Of a stretch of 64,000 bases of DNA, positions 17,247 to 26,621 are shown in pieces. The position numbers and the translations under genes were made by a program. Source of the DNA: Bacillus massiliigorillae (GTDB lineage Bacteria; Bacillota; Bacilli; Bacillales; DSM-1321); NCBI RefSeq assembly GCF_000380245.2, contig NZ_HG428743.1, forward strand, positions 216,252 through 280,251. The letters are read 5' to 3'. How positions within the stretch are numbered: position 1 is the first letter of the stretch; each line of letters starts with the position of its first letter. Below the pieces are notes generated by a model. The model saw only the letters and a program-made list of their open reading frames with translations. It did no database searches and was not told where the DNA came from.

Positions 17247-17617
17247 TGGTCATAAACCTCCAAAAATAGTAAACTAAGTTGACCTTATTACAGTACCATT
17301 GTACTATTCGCAATGTAGTCAATCAAGTTGACTTTTATTTTTTGTGAAAAAAATATCCAAATATGTAGAAAACGTGAACTAGTTCAGAAACTATATAAAT
17401 TTATGGTAATTATAAAAAGTCAAAAAACTAACTACTTTTCATTGCTAGTGAATAACATTTGGTTAAGTAAATACAAACAACGTAAGAATGAGCACCAGGA
17501 GGAAAAGAAAGTTTTATATCTATTAAGGCAATAAAACTCTATATTATTACCTCCTTGTCCAATCTATCTTTCTCTTATTCACATACTTTATAGCATAGAA
17601 ATCAAGGAGGTGATATT
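17247..17617. other. Intergenic region with possible regulatory repeats
   Basis: AT-rich spacer between the divergent MarR and ExsC-like genes. It holds the AGTAC/GTACT dyad at 17292-17305 and, near its right end, CATACTTTA at 17582-17590. The latter fits the -10 pattern of mother-cell sigma factors (CATAnnnTA), though I see no convincing -35. Open frames here look random. Confidence 0.35.
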
Positions 17618-18061
17618 ATGTTTAAAATTATAGATTATCAAGCAACAGAACCAATTAGTATGGTTAACAATAATAACCCAATACCTATTGCTCATTCTCC
17701 ACAACATAGTGTACTAGCAGCTATCAGTATATGTATACCTCGAAGAAATTCACACCATAATCACGTACAATTAATTGCAACATTAGGTCTTCGGGGATTA
17801 GTTGAAACATCACAAATTTTATTTAAAATCTTTCGCGATGGTCAAGAAATCTTTAGAGCTCAACAAGGAATAGAATCAGATCCTACGTCAGAAGTTAATT
17901 ATATTGTGACATTCCAAGCCATTGATAAGAATGTAGGACGTGGACAACATCATTATCAAGTAACGGCTGAAAATATTACACCTGACACAGAAGCAGCGGT
18001 TGTAGGACCAATCTCATTTAGTGGTTTAGCAATAGCTTCTGATGACTGTGACGATTTTTAA
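17618..18061 (+). CDS. ExsC-like exosporium protein
   Basis: A 147-residue soluble beta-rich protein resembling exosporium protein C of the Bacillus cereus group. It opens with IIDYQATEPIS and contains QILFKIFRDGQEIFRAQQGIES, VTFQAIDKN and VVGPISFSGLAIAS, then an acidic DDCDDF tail with the only Cys. If correct, it is made in the mother cell and deposited in the outermost spore layer. Ribosome site AAGGAGGTGAT is near-perfect. A CATAnnnTA box at 17582 fits late sporulation expression. A strong terminator follows at 18104. Family assignment is from memory of the motif, not a search. Confidence 0.68.
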   Translation: MFKIIDYQATEPISMVNNNNPIPIAHSPQHSVLAAISICIPRRNSHHNHVQLIATLGLRGLVETSQILFKIFRDGQEIFRAQQGIESDPTSEVNYIVTFQAIDKNVGRGQHHYQVTAENITPDTEAAVVGPISFSGLAIASDDCDDF

Positions 18062-18103
18062 AGTTTAAAGCAACCTTAGACTTCCACTAATCGCAAGGTC
18101 ATG

Positions 18104-18137
18104 CAATACCCCTTTTTGTTAAGGGGTATTGTTTTTG
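18104..18137 (+). terminator. Terminator of the ExsC-like gene
   Basis: CAATACCCCTT and its complement AAGGGGTATTG around a short T-rich loop, followed by TTTTTGAG. Confidence 0.88.
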
Positions 18138-18246
18138 AGTTATAGTGATTATCAATCTTACAGAAGTGTAATGTTGATGTAAGTATTTTCGATAAGAGAT
18201 TTTGAGTTTTAAAATTATACTTCTTAAAGGATAGGAGGTATTTTTA

Positions 18247-18843
18247 ATGAATTCAGAGTTAAATGTCCGGTTATTTAGAGCAGTAAATGATCTAGGGATA
18301 GAATATAGTTTCTTAAATCCAGTCTTTGTATTTCTTGCTGAATATATGGTTTATGTCTTGTTGATAGCTGTAATCTTATTTTGGTTCACACGAACAAATC
18401 GAAATAGAATCATGATTATAAGTGCTGGAATATCATTTATTCTTGCAGAAGTTCTTGGAAAACTAGCAGGTAAAATCCATTCCAATCAACAGCCGTTTGC
18501 TGAGTTAGAAAATGTAAACAAATTGATTGAAAAAACGGTAGGAAATTCATTTCCAAGTGATCACACTATTCTCTTTTTTGCGTTCTGTTTCACCTTCTTC
18601 TTATTCAATAAGAGATTTAAATACATATGGTTGATTCTAGCGTTCCTTGTAGCTATTTCTCGTATGTGGGTGGGGGTTCACTATCCATTTGATGTGACAG
18701 CTGGAGCAATCATTGCTATTATTTCAGCATTCATCTGTTACCAAATCGTACCGAGAAGTGTTGCTATTAAGAAATTGCTAGGATTTTATGAGAACTGCGA
18801 ACAAAAAATAGTTCCGAGAAAAGATCAATCTAACAACTTTTAA
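18247..18843 (+). CDS. bcrC: Undecaprenyl-diphosphatase (BcrC/PAP2 type)
   Basis: A 198-residue membrane phosphatase that recycles undecaprenyl pyrophosphate to the monophosphate for wall synthesis and lowers bacitracin sensitivity. PAP2 motifs: GKLAGKIHSNQQPF (motif 1), NSFPSDHT (motif 2) and SRMWVGVHYPFD (motif 3, His and Asp of the active site). Five to six membrane segments. GGAGG precedes the ATG. Single-gene unit with a terminator at 18857. I did not find a clear ECF sigma-factor promoter upstream. Confidence 0.9.
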   Translation: MNSELNVRLFRAVNDLGIEYSFLNPVFVFLAEYMVYVLLIAVILFWFTRTNRNRIMIISAGISFILAEVLGKLAGKIHSNQQPFAELENVNKLIEKTVGNSFPSDHTILFFAFCFTFFLFNKRFKYIWLILAFLVAISRMWVGVHYPFDVTAGAIIAIISAFICYQIVPRSVAIKKLLGFYENCEQKIVPRKDQSNNF

Positions 18844-18856
18844 TGAGTACGATATT

Positions 18857-18903
18857 AAAAAACTCAAACTGATTCTATATGTATAGATTAGTTTGAGTTT
18901 TTA
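18857..18903 (+). terminator. Terminator of bcrC
   Basis: AAAACTCAAACT and AGTTTGAGTTTTT arms around an AT-rich loop, 14 nt after the stop. Confidence 0.8.
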
Positions 18904-19105
18904 TTTTCTAGCGAATTAGTTTGTTTTACACTATGCTCTTTTGTCATGATTTCTTCAACTCAATATAATACATCTGATTTATCAGACATCCTCTATTCCT
19001 TATTTCTCATTCACCTCTAACAAAAGAAATGACTTCTATCCTAAGGAATGATTGTCGAATTATGGTAAAGTAAACTAAACAGATTTCAAGAACGAGGAGA
19101 ATGAC

Positions 19106-20575
19106 ATGAAAACCATTACAAATCTATCTAGAAAACCTTGGTTTCTTGGTACCCTTGTATTGCTATTTACAAGCTTTGTCATTTGGAACATTCCGATAGA
19201 AAAACGAAAATATGGTCTATCAACCAGTGCATTAACAACCGACTATACTGGACTTCTCCCTGAAAAAATTGAAAGAGTAGTCGAAGTACAAAATCAATAT
19301 GAACTACAAAGAATTGTTAAAGAAGCAAATAAAAATAAGCAACATATTTCCATCGCAGGCTTGCAACATTCTCAAGGTGGTCATACCTATTATAAAGATG
19401 GGATTGTCCTTGATATGCGTGGATTTAATCGGATCTTAGAGGTTAATCCAAAAGAGAAAACCGTTCATGTAGAAAGTGGTGCTACTTGGGAAGATGTACA
19501 AAAAGCTATTAATCCCTATGGTTTAGCCTTGCAAGTTACTCAATCACAATCGATTTTTACAATTGGTGGTTCTCTTTCCGTGAATGCTCACGGTCGTGAT
19601 ATACGCTTCGGTCCGATGGCAAACACGGTTCGCGAGATGACGATATTAACTCCTACTGGAGACATTAAGCACATTACACGTAATTATCAAGAAGAGTGGA
19701 TGAAATATATGTTTGGTGGATATGGCTTATTCGGTATTATTATTGACGTTACATTAGATTTAACAGATAACGAGGTATACACAATACATACGAAAAAACT
19801 TCGCACCGAACAATACGAAGACTATTTTCATCAAGTGCTAGATCAGCCAGATATCGCAATGCATTATGCAAGAATTAGCGTCGCTCCAAGTAGCTTCTTA
19901 GAAGAAATGTACGTAATTGATTATAAGAAAACGAAAAAAGCAAGTGCCACTACAAGTCTAAAAGGTGAGACAGGTACACGTGCAAGTAAATTAGCACTTG
20001 ATATCGGAAGAAAAGGCGGAAAGTTTGAAGATTTCTTCTGGGAAACGCAAAAAGTGTATATAGACTCTCTTAATAATCACAATATAACTCGAAATAATGT
20101 AATGCGTTCAGAATCCACCTTCATGGAATTTACTAGACCAGGTAGAGTAGAAGTATTACAGGAGTTCTTCATCCCTGTTCATCAATATGAGGAATACATG
20201 CACGATTTACGAAAAATATTGCCACATGATGATCGAAACACTGACTTTAAAGTGCATAACATCACTGTGCGCTATGCTTCAAAAGATACACAAACTAGTC
20301 TTTCCTATGCGAAAGAAGATATGCTGGGACTCGTCGTACTCATCCAACATGGGTTACAGAAAGACGATATTGCTAACGCCCAATCACTTATCCAAAAATG
20401 GACAGACTTAACATTACAACATGGTGGTACATATTACTTACCTTATTATCCGTACCAAACGAAACAACAATTTGCTAAAGCCTATCCAAATTGGGAGCAG
20501 TTTCGTACTGAAAAACAAAAACGTGATCCGAATTCCGTTTTTGTAAATCAATTTTATGACCACTACATCAAGTAA
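19106..20575 (+). CDS. Membrane-anchored FAD-binding oxidase (PCMH/BBE-like)
   Basis: A 489-residue protein. One N-terminal membrane segment (residues ~12-28) suggests an extracytoplasmic, anchored enzyme. A PCMH-type FAD-binding domain follows: ISIAGLQHSQGGHTYYKDGIVLDM, HVESGATWEDVQKA, FTIGGSLSVNAHGRD (about residue 155) and FGGYGLFGIIIDVTL. The C-terminal half holds the substrate domain, ending NSVFVNQFYDHYI. It resembles bacterial berberine-bridge/D-arabinono-lactone-oxidase-like flavoproteins; substrate unknown. It is co-directional with the next membrane gene (11-nt gap), so the two probably work together. Confidence 0.83.
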   Translation: MKTITNLSRKPWFLGTLVLLFTSFVIWNIPIEKRKYGLSTSALTTDYTGLLPEKIERVVEVQNQYELQRIVKEANKNKQHISIAGLQHSQGGHTYYKDGIVLDMRGFNRILEVNPKEKTVHVESGATWEDVQKAINPYGLALQVTQSQSIFTIGGSLSVNAHGRDIRFGPMANTVREMTILTPTGDIKHITRNYQEEWMKYMFGGYGLFGIIIDVTLDLTDNEVYTIHTKKLRTEQYEDYFHQVLDQPDIAMHYARISVAPSSFLEEMYVIDYKKTKKASATTSLKGETGTRASKLALDIGRKGGKFEDFFWETQKVYIDSLNNHNITRNNVMRSESTFMEFTRPGRVEVLQEFFIPVHQYEEYMHDLRKILPHDDRNTDFKVHNITVRYASKDTQTSLSYAKEDMLGLVVLIQHGLQKDDIANAQSLIQKWTDLTLQHGGTYYLPYYPYQTKQQFAKAYPNWEQFRTEKQKRDPNSVFVNQFYDHYIK

Positions 20576-20586
20576 AAGGAGCAAAC

Positions 20587-21105
20587 ATGAAAAACAAAGC
20601 AGCTCAATATATCCCTCTTGTGGTAACGGTAGGGCAAGTGGTTATTTTTCCTTACTATATACTATGGTTGAAAGACGTTTCGTTAAGCTATATGTTATTT
20701 GCTTGGATGTTTGCGGCATTCTCCTTTTCAGCAGCGTGGGGCTATCGAGTTTTTCAAACGACTAATAGAGCAAATCAATTCATGATTCCTTTCATCTATA
20801 TAGGAATGGGGCTGGTCTACACAACAGTAGGAAGTGTGCCTTTCACTATCGAATTATTACCTTATATAGCTCTAGTACTACAAGTTATTCTTGGCTTTCT
20901 TCAAGGATGCTTTCGCGGTTGGCATGCCAAACAAGCAACCTATCACTTACATGTAACAAGCCATTATTTACTCGTAGGTATGATTATGATTGGATTATCA
21001 TTTATAAGAGTCGTGTCTCCGGGATTTTTTCTAACTATATTTGGAATCATTCTATGCATTTGTGGAGTTTATCAGATTCGTAGAAAAAGGTCGTTCGAAA
21101 AGTGA
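20587..21105 (+). CDS. Hypothetical multi-pass membrane protein, partner of FAD oxidase
   Basis: Not recognised. A 172-residue protein with about five to six hydrophobic helices and a short basic end (RRKRSFEK). AAGGAG lies just after the stop of the FAD oxidase, and the 11-nt gap indicates an operon. Being paired with a membrane flavoprotein it may be a membrane subunit or quinone-side partner (inference). Its last codons form the left arm of the terminator at 21086. Confidence 0.65.
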   Translation: MKNKAAQYIPLVVTVGQVVIFPYYILWLKDVSLSYMLFAWMFAAFSFSAAWGYRVFQTTNRANQFMIPFIYIGMGLVYTTVGSVPFTIELLPYIALVLQVILGFLQGCFRGWHAKQATYHLHVTSHYLLVGMIMIGLSFIRVVSPGFFLTIFGIILCICGVYQIRRKRSFEK

Positions 21106-21123
21106 TTTTCGAACGACCTTTTG
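21086..21123 (+). terminator. Terminator overlapping the end of the preceding gene
   Basis: AAAGGTCGTTCGAAAA and its 16-bp complement around GTGA. The TGA stop lies in the loop, so the stem begins inside the coding sequence. Confidence 0.88.
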
Positions 21124-21211
21124 ATAAGAAATAAAAGCATTTATTTTTTCTTTTATCTTGTAAACAAGGCATTAAGTTATTTCATCATTATTCAATGTAT
21201 TCTATAACAAA

Positions 21212-21493
21212 TTATAGTCTGACCTTAACCTCGGTACCATCCTTGGCTTTAATATCTACTAGCACGAGCCCTTTATAATTCTTCAATTCCTTGACGATAG
21301 GCTTTAACATTTCTTTGTCTATTTGTGGAAAGGTAAATTCCAGTTTCTTTCTTTCAAAGTACCCTTTTGTCCATTTGTTTAATTTTTGCTGGAATAATTC
21401 CGACGACAAAATGGAAACAGCTATGTGCAAACTAGCATATGGAATTGGTATGTTTAACCGAACGTCTTTTACTTTCACTTTTACACGAATCAT
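21212..21493 (-). CDS. Small hypothetical protein, third gene of DUF2089/SHOCT-like operon
   Basis: A soluble 93-residue protein. Its C-terminal half (KPIVKELKNYKGLVLVDIKAKDGTEVKVRL) parallels the end of the upstream protein (IENELDGQIVDIKSANGDTVAIFIE), so the two are probably related by duplication. Start ATG 21493 lies 10 nt after the upstream stop with only a weak ribosome site, suggesting translational coupling. Confidence 0.65.
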   Translation of the reverse strand: MIRVKVKVKDVRLNIPIPYASLHIAVSILSSELFQQKLNKWTKGYFERKKLEFTFPQIDKEMLKPIVKELKNYKGLVLVDIKAKDGTEVKVRL

Positions 21494-21503
21494 AAGTCAA
21501 TCA

Positions 21504-21893
21504 CTATTCAATGAAGATTGCAACGGTGTCCCCGTTTGCCGATTTAATATCAACAATTTGTCCATCTAATTCGTTTTCAATGGCTTCCACAATAAGGTTA
21601 ATATCTATATCTTTCACGTATTTTTCCGATTGAGGAATACTTGCTGCAATGCTGTGTCCAGCCATTAATACAACCTTAACCAGTTTGATAGGTAGGTTGA
21701 CTGTGACATTATCATCTTCAGCTGATACAATACGAACTTTTAATGTTTTATCTAAATATGTAGTCGGCTTTTCAATAACCTGGCTACCTGTTTCTTCTTT
21801 CTCTTTTAATACGGCAATCAATGCTGATGCCTTATCTGCATCAATCTTGCCTTCTTGAACCATTGTTAACACTCTTGCAATTTCCTCTTTCAT
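21504..21893 (-). CDS. SHOCT-like / YvlB N-terminal domain protein
   Basis: A 129-residue protein. The N-terminus (VLTMVQEGKIDADKASALIAVLKEKEE) is a SHOCT-like short helical domain as in YvlB/LiaX-type proteins. The remainder is a beta-alpha domain ending in VDIKSANGDTVAIFIE. Such proteins often pair with DUF2089 regulators and are linked to envelope stress, though no mechanism is established. GGAGGAA ribosome site. Middle gene of a three-gene minus-strand operon. Confidence 0.78.
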   Translation of the reverse strand: MKEEIARVLTMVQEGKIDADKASALIAVLKEKEETGSQVIEKPTTYLDKTLKVRIVSAEDDNVTVNLPIKLVKVVLMAGHSIAASIPQSEKYVKDIDINLIVEAIENELDGQIVDIKSANGDTVAIFIE

Positions 21894-21906
21894 GATAAAT
21901 TCCTCC

Positions 21907-22272
21907 CTATTCCTCTTTTAAAAGCTTAATAGCTTCTTCTGCTGTGATTTCGCCGTTTTCCAACATGGTGACTACTTTTTTCTCGTCTACTTCATTTTTC
22001 TTCTTCGTCTCATATCCAAGGGATGAAATGATGTCTGTTAACTTCCCACGAACCGTTGGATACGAAATTCCTAGTTCCTTTTCAACTTCTTTAATATTCC
22101 CTCTACATGTTAAAAATACTTCTACAAAATGAAGCTGATCCTTTGATAAAGATGCCAACTTAGATAGTTCAAACTCATTTTCAATCGTTGTGTGACAATG
22201 TGAGCAATGTAACTTTGTAATTTTCAATGTTTTACTACAAACAGGGCAGTTGGTGATTACTTGATAGGCCAT
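21907..22272 (-). CDS. DUF2089 zinc-ribbon/HTH protein
   Basis: A 121-residue DUF2089 protein. A zinc ribbon (CPVCSKTL ... CSHCHT, residues ~8-28) is followed by an HTH-like region (FLTCRGNIKEVEKELGISYPTVRGKLTDIISSLGY). A C-terminal SHOCT-like tail (VVTMLENGEITAEEAIKLLKEE) echoes the N-terminus of the downstream gene. Likely a DNA-binding regulator of its own operon (inference). Start ATG 22272 is chosen over an upstream in-frame Met because AAAGGAA precedes it and the upstream part is AT-rich and non-conserved in character. Confidence 0.85.
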   Translation of the reverse strand: MAYQVITNCPVCSKTLKITKLHCSHCHTTIENEFELSKLASLSKDQLHFVEVFLTCRGNIKEVEKELGISYPTVRGKLTDIISSLGYETKKKNEVDEKKVVTMLENGEITAEEAIKLLKEE

Positions 22273-22499
22273 AATAAAATTCCTTTCTTTGTATATAACT
22301 CGATTATACAACAAGAAATTAAAAATATAAATAACAAAATTAATTTTTTTAATCATATAAATTAATAATATTAATTTAACGGTTAATATTATTAATTTAT
22401 ATTTTCGTCATTCAAATATTATATTTACCATAATGCTTGAAATTGTAGACATTCCTCTTGGTGAAAATATCTAGTTGTATAATGACCATGATTACTTAA

Positions 22500-22732
22500 A
22501 CTTCGAAATGCTAAATAATGCTCCAACTGATAATGAATCACAAGGCGTAAACAATGTATTATTTAATGAGTAGAACTTGGAAATTAGTAAACTTACGGGT
22601 TGATTAAATGCAGATTACGAAGTGATTTGAGGGCCTCTTCTATATAATTGACTGGTCTTCTTTAGTAGTGACTGGAGGATTAAATTTTGAAGAAGGTGTG
22701 ACTGATGCAATTAAAAAAGTGGAGCATTAGAT
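22500..22732 (+). pseudogene. Possible decayed coding remnant in the 22273-22954 gap
   Basis: Coding-like pieces occur in more than one frame: NFEMLNNAPTDNESQGVNN around 22500-22580, and DWSSLVVTGGLNFEEGVTDA ending in a stop at 22730-22732. They are separated by stops and a frame change. I cannot name the source gene. A further 46-codon frame at 22733-22873 has no ribosome site. Nothing else is evident in this gap. Confidence 0.3.
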
Positions 22733-22954
22733 ATGATTGAGTTAGGAAGACCATTTTCGCTAATTCCCAATCATATCTTTGCAGGGACTTATTTAACAAT
22801 AGAAGTGAAGCTAATCAGAACAAAGTTTCAATGGTTAAATAGAAAAGTTGGCTCTATATTAGAATTAAGCTAATATGAACTGCGACTTATCCTAATAAGT
22901 ACAGCGAAGAAGATTTATGAATTAAAGGACCCTTTAGCTTGATAAGAAATCTCC

Positions 22955-23722
22955 TTATTCAAATACAACCATTTCTCCGACCTCTATAAACCCAAAGCGC
23001 TTATAGATATTTTCCCCATCCTTTGATGCTTGTAAGACAACGGGTTTTTGTTTATCTTTTGTTTGAGTAAGAAGGTATTGAAATATTTCACTACCATATC
23101 CTTTACTTCTAAATGATTCTTTTGTCATAACATCATAAATACCATAACTTTCTTTGCTATCTATTAGTAAACCAGTAGATACAGTTATTTCACCGACGCG
23201 TCCAATAAACATTTGAATTTCAGAACCTAAATTCACTTCAGAAAACTTATTAAAATAATTTTCTAACGCATCTTTTTCTGGTGTACCTTCAAATAGGCTT
23301 ATAAAAACCTCTTTATATTCCTTAAGTTCTTCTAAATTTCTCACATGAGTAATCATAAGCTGATGGGACTTTCTTTGACCGACATTAAGAGTATTTTCAA
23401 GTTTCATCATTACATTACGTTCTGCTTCTTTTAGGCCGTATTCTTGCATCAGGTCTTGCCAGCCAGCGTTCAAAAACCGGGAGTCAATCCACGTACTAAA
23501 GGGATATTCTTTAAGAGACATATTTTCGATGCTACTTCTAATATTAAATGCATTTTTTATATGTGAAGATTTCGGCAAAAGTACATTGAATGTATCGGTG
23601 GGTATTTCTGTATTCGCCAAAACGAAATCTTCTTCTTTGATAAGCTTTCCATTAACCACATGAGTGAATATTCTTATTTTTTCTTCAAGATTGTTTATAA
23701 CTAATTGTTGATTTGCAATCAT
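22955..23722 (-). CDS. GNAT family N-acetyltransferase
   Basis: A 255-residue protein. The C-terminal ~110 residues are a GNAT fold: MFIGRVGEITVSTGLLID, the acetyl-CoA loop RSKGYGSEIFQYLL (about 210) and VVLQASKDGENIYKRFGFIEVGE. The N-terminal ~120 residues form a second, degenerate GNAT-like or accessory domain, common in two-domain Bacillus GNATs. Substrate unknown. AAGGAGC precedes the ATG. Monocistronic. Confidence 0.85.
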   Translation of the reverse strand: MIANQQLVINNLEEKIRIFTHVVNGKLIKEEDFVLANTEIPTDTFNVLLPKSSHIKNAFNIRSSIENMSLKEYPFSTWIDSRFLNAGWQDLMQEYGLKEAERNVMMKLENTLNVGQRKSHQLMITHVRNLEELKEYKEVFISLFEGTPEKDALENYFNKFSEVNLGSEIQMFIGRVGEITVSTGLLIDSKESYGIYDVMTKESFRSKGYGSEIFQYLLTQTKDKQKPVVLQASKDGENIYKRFGFIEVGEMVVFE

Positions 23723-23878
23723 TTTTTTGCTCCTTCCAATTAAATACAGCGCGCTCTCTTTTTTATTATAGGACCAATTCTATTTTAATAAAAGATTCTT
23801 CACAGTTTTTATATCCTCCCATAATTTTCAGAAAACTAAAAGCGCACTTGTTTATTTACTCCACAATCTGGACGATTA

Positions 23879-23916
23879 TTGAAAGAATGACTCGCATTCT
23901 TTCAACAACTTTTTTG
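23879..23916. terminator. Isolated strong hairpin with T-run
   Basis: Perfect 11-bp arms TTGAAAGAATG / CATTCTTTCAA with a 5-nt loop, then CAACTTTTTT. No plus-strand gene lies upstream, so it may be a relic of a lost gene. The rest of 23723-24235 carries part of the dispersed repeat (23991-24055) and no gene. Confidence 0.5.
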
Positions 23917-24111
23917 TCACTGCACAATTGGGAAGAGTATCATTGTTATATTATCGGATTTAGGAAAAACACTACCGGCGGGCTTTTCAGCTGATCACAG
24001 CTCTCAATATTGAAGTAAAGCACCTGTTTGTTTAAGTACATTCTTTGTGATTTTTGTTATCAAAAGCATCTATCCTCTTGTTATAGGGACTCTGTGTAAG
24101 AACTAGTAAAC

Positions 24112-24129
24112 ATTTTTACTCTTTTGTTT
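24112..24129 (+). promoter_or_regulatory. 18-nt sequence shared upstream of two paralogues
   Basis: ATTTTTACTCTTTTGTTT here is identical to 33630-33647. It lies 106 nt upstream of the paralogue start at 24236; the other copy lies 120 nt before 33768. It could be a conserved control element or a duplication footprint. Confidence 0.45.
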
Positions 24130-24235
24130 TCTTTATTCGTCACTTCCCCATAAAAATCTTCATATTTTTGGTTATGTTTTTTTATATTGTATTTTGATAC
24201 TATAACGTCGATAACTTATAGAAAGGCAGACATGA

Positions 24236-24931
24236 ATGACAAAAAAACTAATATTTTTATCCTTTATAGTACTATCAATTCTTATATCATCTACCTTAAT
24301 AAATCTGGATAAGGCAAAAGCAACATCATTAAATGTACAGGAGTTTTCAAATCAGTTTATTTCTGAAAACGCTCACTTTACCCCATTAATAAACTTTAAA
24401 GAATTTAAAATTACATATAAAGAAATATTAATTAAAGCAGATGTAAGTAATAGTTTTGTTGAACTTAATCACGCTCAACAATTTGGTTTTCTATCATCTT
24501 ACGTAAAACATCTTAGGTACTATTTAAGAACTGAATTGAAAAGTCCACATTTACGAACAAAATCAATTAATATTATATGTAAAACAAAAGACCAAACATA
24601 CAAGCTTACTAATTGTATTCCTGATAAAAAGGTAGAAGTTAAAAGCGATAGTGAACTATACATTGATAACAAATTGATTTTGGGCTCTAAAGAACACAAA
24701 ATCTTAATGGAACAATACTTACATAAAAATCCTCAGTTTGACTTCATAGACCAAGATATTGAAATCATAAGATATGCTACTAAATTGTTTAACAAACTTA
24801 CAGTAGGAGGTAATTATTACAATCACAAAAAGGATTCGAAAGTTATATTAGACCTCGTTACAGAAAAGTTCGGAATTACTGAACAAGAATACAGTAATAT
24901 ATATAAGAAATATTTCTTTTTATTTGAATAA
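24236..24931 (+). CDS. Membrane-anchored/secreted protein of unrecognised family (paralogue A)
   Basis: A 231-residue protein with an N-terminal hydrophobic segment (residues 4-22) that ends near KAKATS, so either a signal peptide or an anchor. The rest is Lys-rich and soluble. It shares motifs with the proteins at 33768 and 54306: an LRY motif after a FxxLSSYVKH helix (about residue 92), GGNYYNHKKDSKVILD (about 197) and ITEQEYSNIYKKYFFLF at the end. No known domain recognised. AAAGG ribosome site. Monocistronic, followed by a weak hairpin (TACTCCT/AGGAGTA). Confidence 0.68.
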   Translation: MTKKLIFLSFIVLSILISSTLINLDKAKATSLNVQEFSNQFISENAHFTPLINFKEFKITYKEILIKADVSNSFVELNHAQQFGFLSSYVKHLRYYLRTELKSPHLRTKSINIICKTKDQTYKLTNCIPDKKVEVKSDSELYIDNKLILGSKEHKILMEQYLHKNPQFDFIDQDIEIIRYATKLFNKLTVGGNYYNHKKDSKVILDLVTEKFGITEQEYSNIYKKYFFLFE

Positions 24932-25043
24932 CTCTATACTCCTAAATAAGGAGTATTCTACCGATTATTCTCTGAATATTTTTTAAAAAGACATGCGTAA
25001 TCAACCTTCTGGTTCCTCATAATTAATTCTTTAAACGCTTATG

Positions 25044-25125
25044 CAACTAACCTGCCTCGATAGCACCATAACAAAAATAAGACTACTTATTAGCAGTCTT
25101 TATCTTTAACTCTAGCCCCCCCGTA
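25044..25125. repeat. Dispersed terminator-associated repeat, divergent copy
   Basis: ACTAACCTGCCTCGATAGCACCATAACAAAAA followed by an AAGACTACTTATTAGCAGTCTT hairpin. It lies beyond the stop of the minus-strand gene ending at 25292. The surrounding 24932-25291 gap holds no gene. Confidence 0.6.
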
Positions 25126-25291
25126 TGTTGTATAAGAAAACTCAAATTAGACAATAGAAAATAAATAACTCGTTATTTTTACATTAATTCACTTAAGTCA
25201 TTGGGCGCAGAACCAGCAAAATGTATTACATACCAATTTACTGCAATTAGATAATCGGCTTTTCATTAGATACAAAGTACTCCATTCCAAA

Positions 25292-25627
25292 TTAGTTTTC
25301 CATTAGTTTTCCAACTAACTTAGCGTCCTTAACTATAACAACTGATCTCCTATCAAGTCCATCCTGATCAAAAAAAATGTAAGTAGGTTCGCTTTTTAAA
25401 TGTTCTGAATATGAGTATTCGTTTTCTTCCAATGATAGAGTAAGAGAATCTACATCCAACTGTAGATGTCCAGTAATCTTAAAAGGCCTGTGCATTTCAA
25501 TTACCTTATTAATATATTGTTCAGATTCTAGTCTATTCAGAACAACAATATCAACTCCCAATTCACTACTAACATATATTAATTCTTGCGTATTAGACTT
25601 TTCATCCTTGTTATAAAGGTTACTCAT
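25292..25627 (-). CDS. Hypothetical protein
   Basis: Not recognised. A soluble, acidic 111-residue protein with alternating strand/helix character. The segment PFKITGHLQLDVDSLTLSLEENEYSYSE and the ending KDAKLVGKLMEN are its most distinct features. AGGAGG precedes the ATG. It lies in a run of small minus-strand genes (25.3-27.6 kb), each ending near a copy of the dispersed repeat. Confidence 0.6.
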   Translation of the reverse strand: MSNLYNKDEKSNTQELIYVSSELGVDIVVLNRLESEQYINKVIEMHRPFKITGHLQLDVDSLTLSLEENEYSYSEHLKSEPTYIFFDQDGLDRRSVVIVKDAKLVGKLMEN

Positions 25628-25720
25628 TTCATACCTCCTGAATTAATATAAAACTCATCTATTCGTTATTAATAACTTCTTTTTATTAATTCCTGCTTAT
25701 TAAACTTTCCTACTAAATCC

Positions 25721-25800
25721 TAAAATAAAAAAGCAGCCAACGACTTCCATGTCATTCCACTAACGCACCCGTTTGTTTAAGTGTAATTCTTCACAATTTT
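25721..25800. repeat. Dispersed repeat, degenerate copy
   Basis: Contains the right-hand module CACCCGTTTGTTTAAGTGTAA and a damaged hairpin (AAAAGCAGCCAACGACTTCC). Otherwise 25628-26042 is AT-rich with no gene I can support. Confidence 0.5.
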
Positions 25801-26042
25801 AGGTAACCTAAAGTTTTTGCTTATTTTACAGATAAAAAATAGAATAAAAAATTTTAACTCACTAAAGTGCTTTTTTCTTCAAAAATGCTCCACAACAAAT
25901 CGATACGACTCCAATATTAATTAGAGAGGGATAATTAGTGTTATTTAAAAGGCAAGGCTCAGTTAAAGTTCAATGTTGATTTTTAATAATAACTTCCATA
26001 AAACAAGAAGTTATTTTTTTATATTTATTCACCTACACTGTA

Positions 26043-26567
26043 TCAATAAATATTTTCTGCATCACAACGTAAATTATAAAATTCCTGAACTAATGTATTT
26101 TCCTTAGAAATGGATTCTTTCATTTTACGTAAAGTTCTTTTTCCTACACGCCGGTCCAACAAACACAATATTTTTATTAAACTATCATTCGACTTTAAAG
26201 AATTTTCAATTGGTGAATTAAAATATGTCTCCAGGGCAGAAAAGAAATCATATTGTGCGTAGATGCCTTCCATTCTTAGTTGGTCTTGTGCTTGTTCTTG
26301 GATTGCTCGATTATTATATACACTATCATAACTAAAATCATTTAATTGAATTCGAATATCTCGCTCTCTATAATATTCTTCACTTTCAGCAGTTATGGTA
26401 CACATATTTAATATTTCTACTTTATCAACTGTTATAACAGCTCTACCTAACTGGTCGTGTGCTTTTCGATAATTAATCACTTGAAAATCTACTCTTGAAC
26501 GTAAAGAATCGCATACAAAACTCATTAAAAGTTTCTTTGCTTTACTCCATTTTGGATGATATAACAA
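26043..26567 (-). CDS. SF0329 family protein
   Basis: A soluble 174-residue protein matching the uncharacterised SF0329 family: KWSKAKKLLMSFVCDSLRSRVDFQVINYRKAHDQLGRAVITVDKVEI near the start and the LLDRRVGKRTLRKM motif near the end. Function unknown. The start is TTG at 26567, placed 7 nt after GGGAGG; there is no ATG at that position. Confidence 0.78.
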   Translation of the reverse strand: MLYHPKWSKAKKLLMSFVCDSLRSRVDFQVINYRKAHDQLGRAVITVDKVEILNMCTITAESEEYYRERDIRIQLNDFSYDSVYNNRAIQEQAQDQLRMEGIYAQYDFFSALETYFNSPIENSLKSNDSLIKILCLLDRRVGKRTLRKMKESISKENTLVQEFYNLRCDAENIY

Positions 26568-26621
26568 TAAACTTCCTCCCTTTCAACTTATTAAATGCTT
26601 CAATTAAAATTTTTCTTTCAA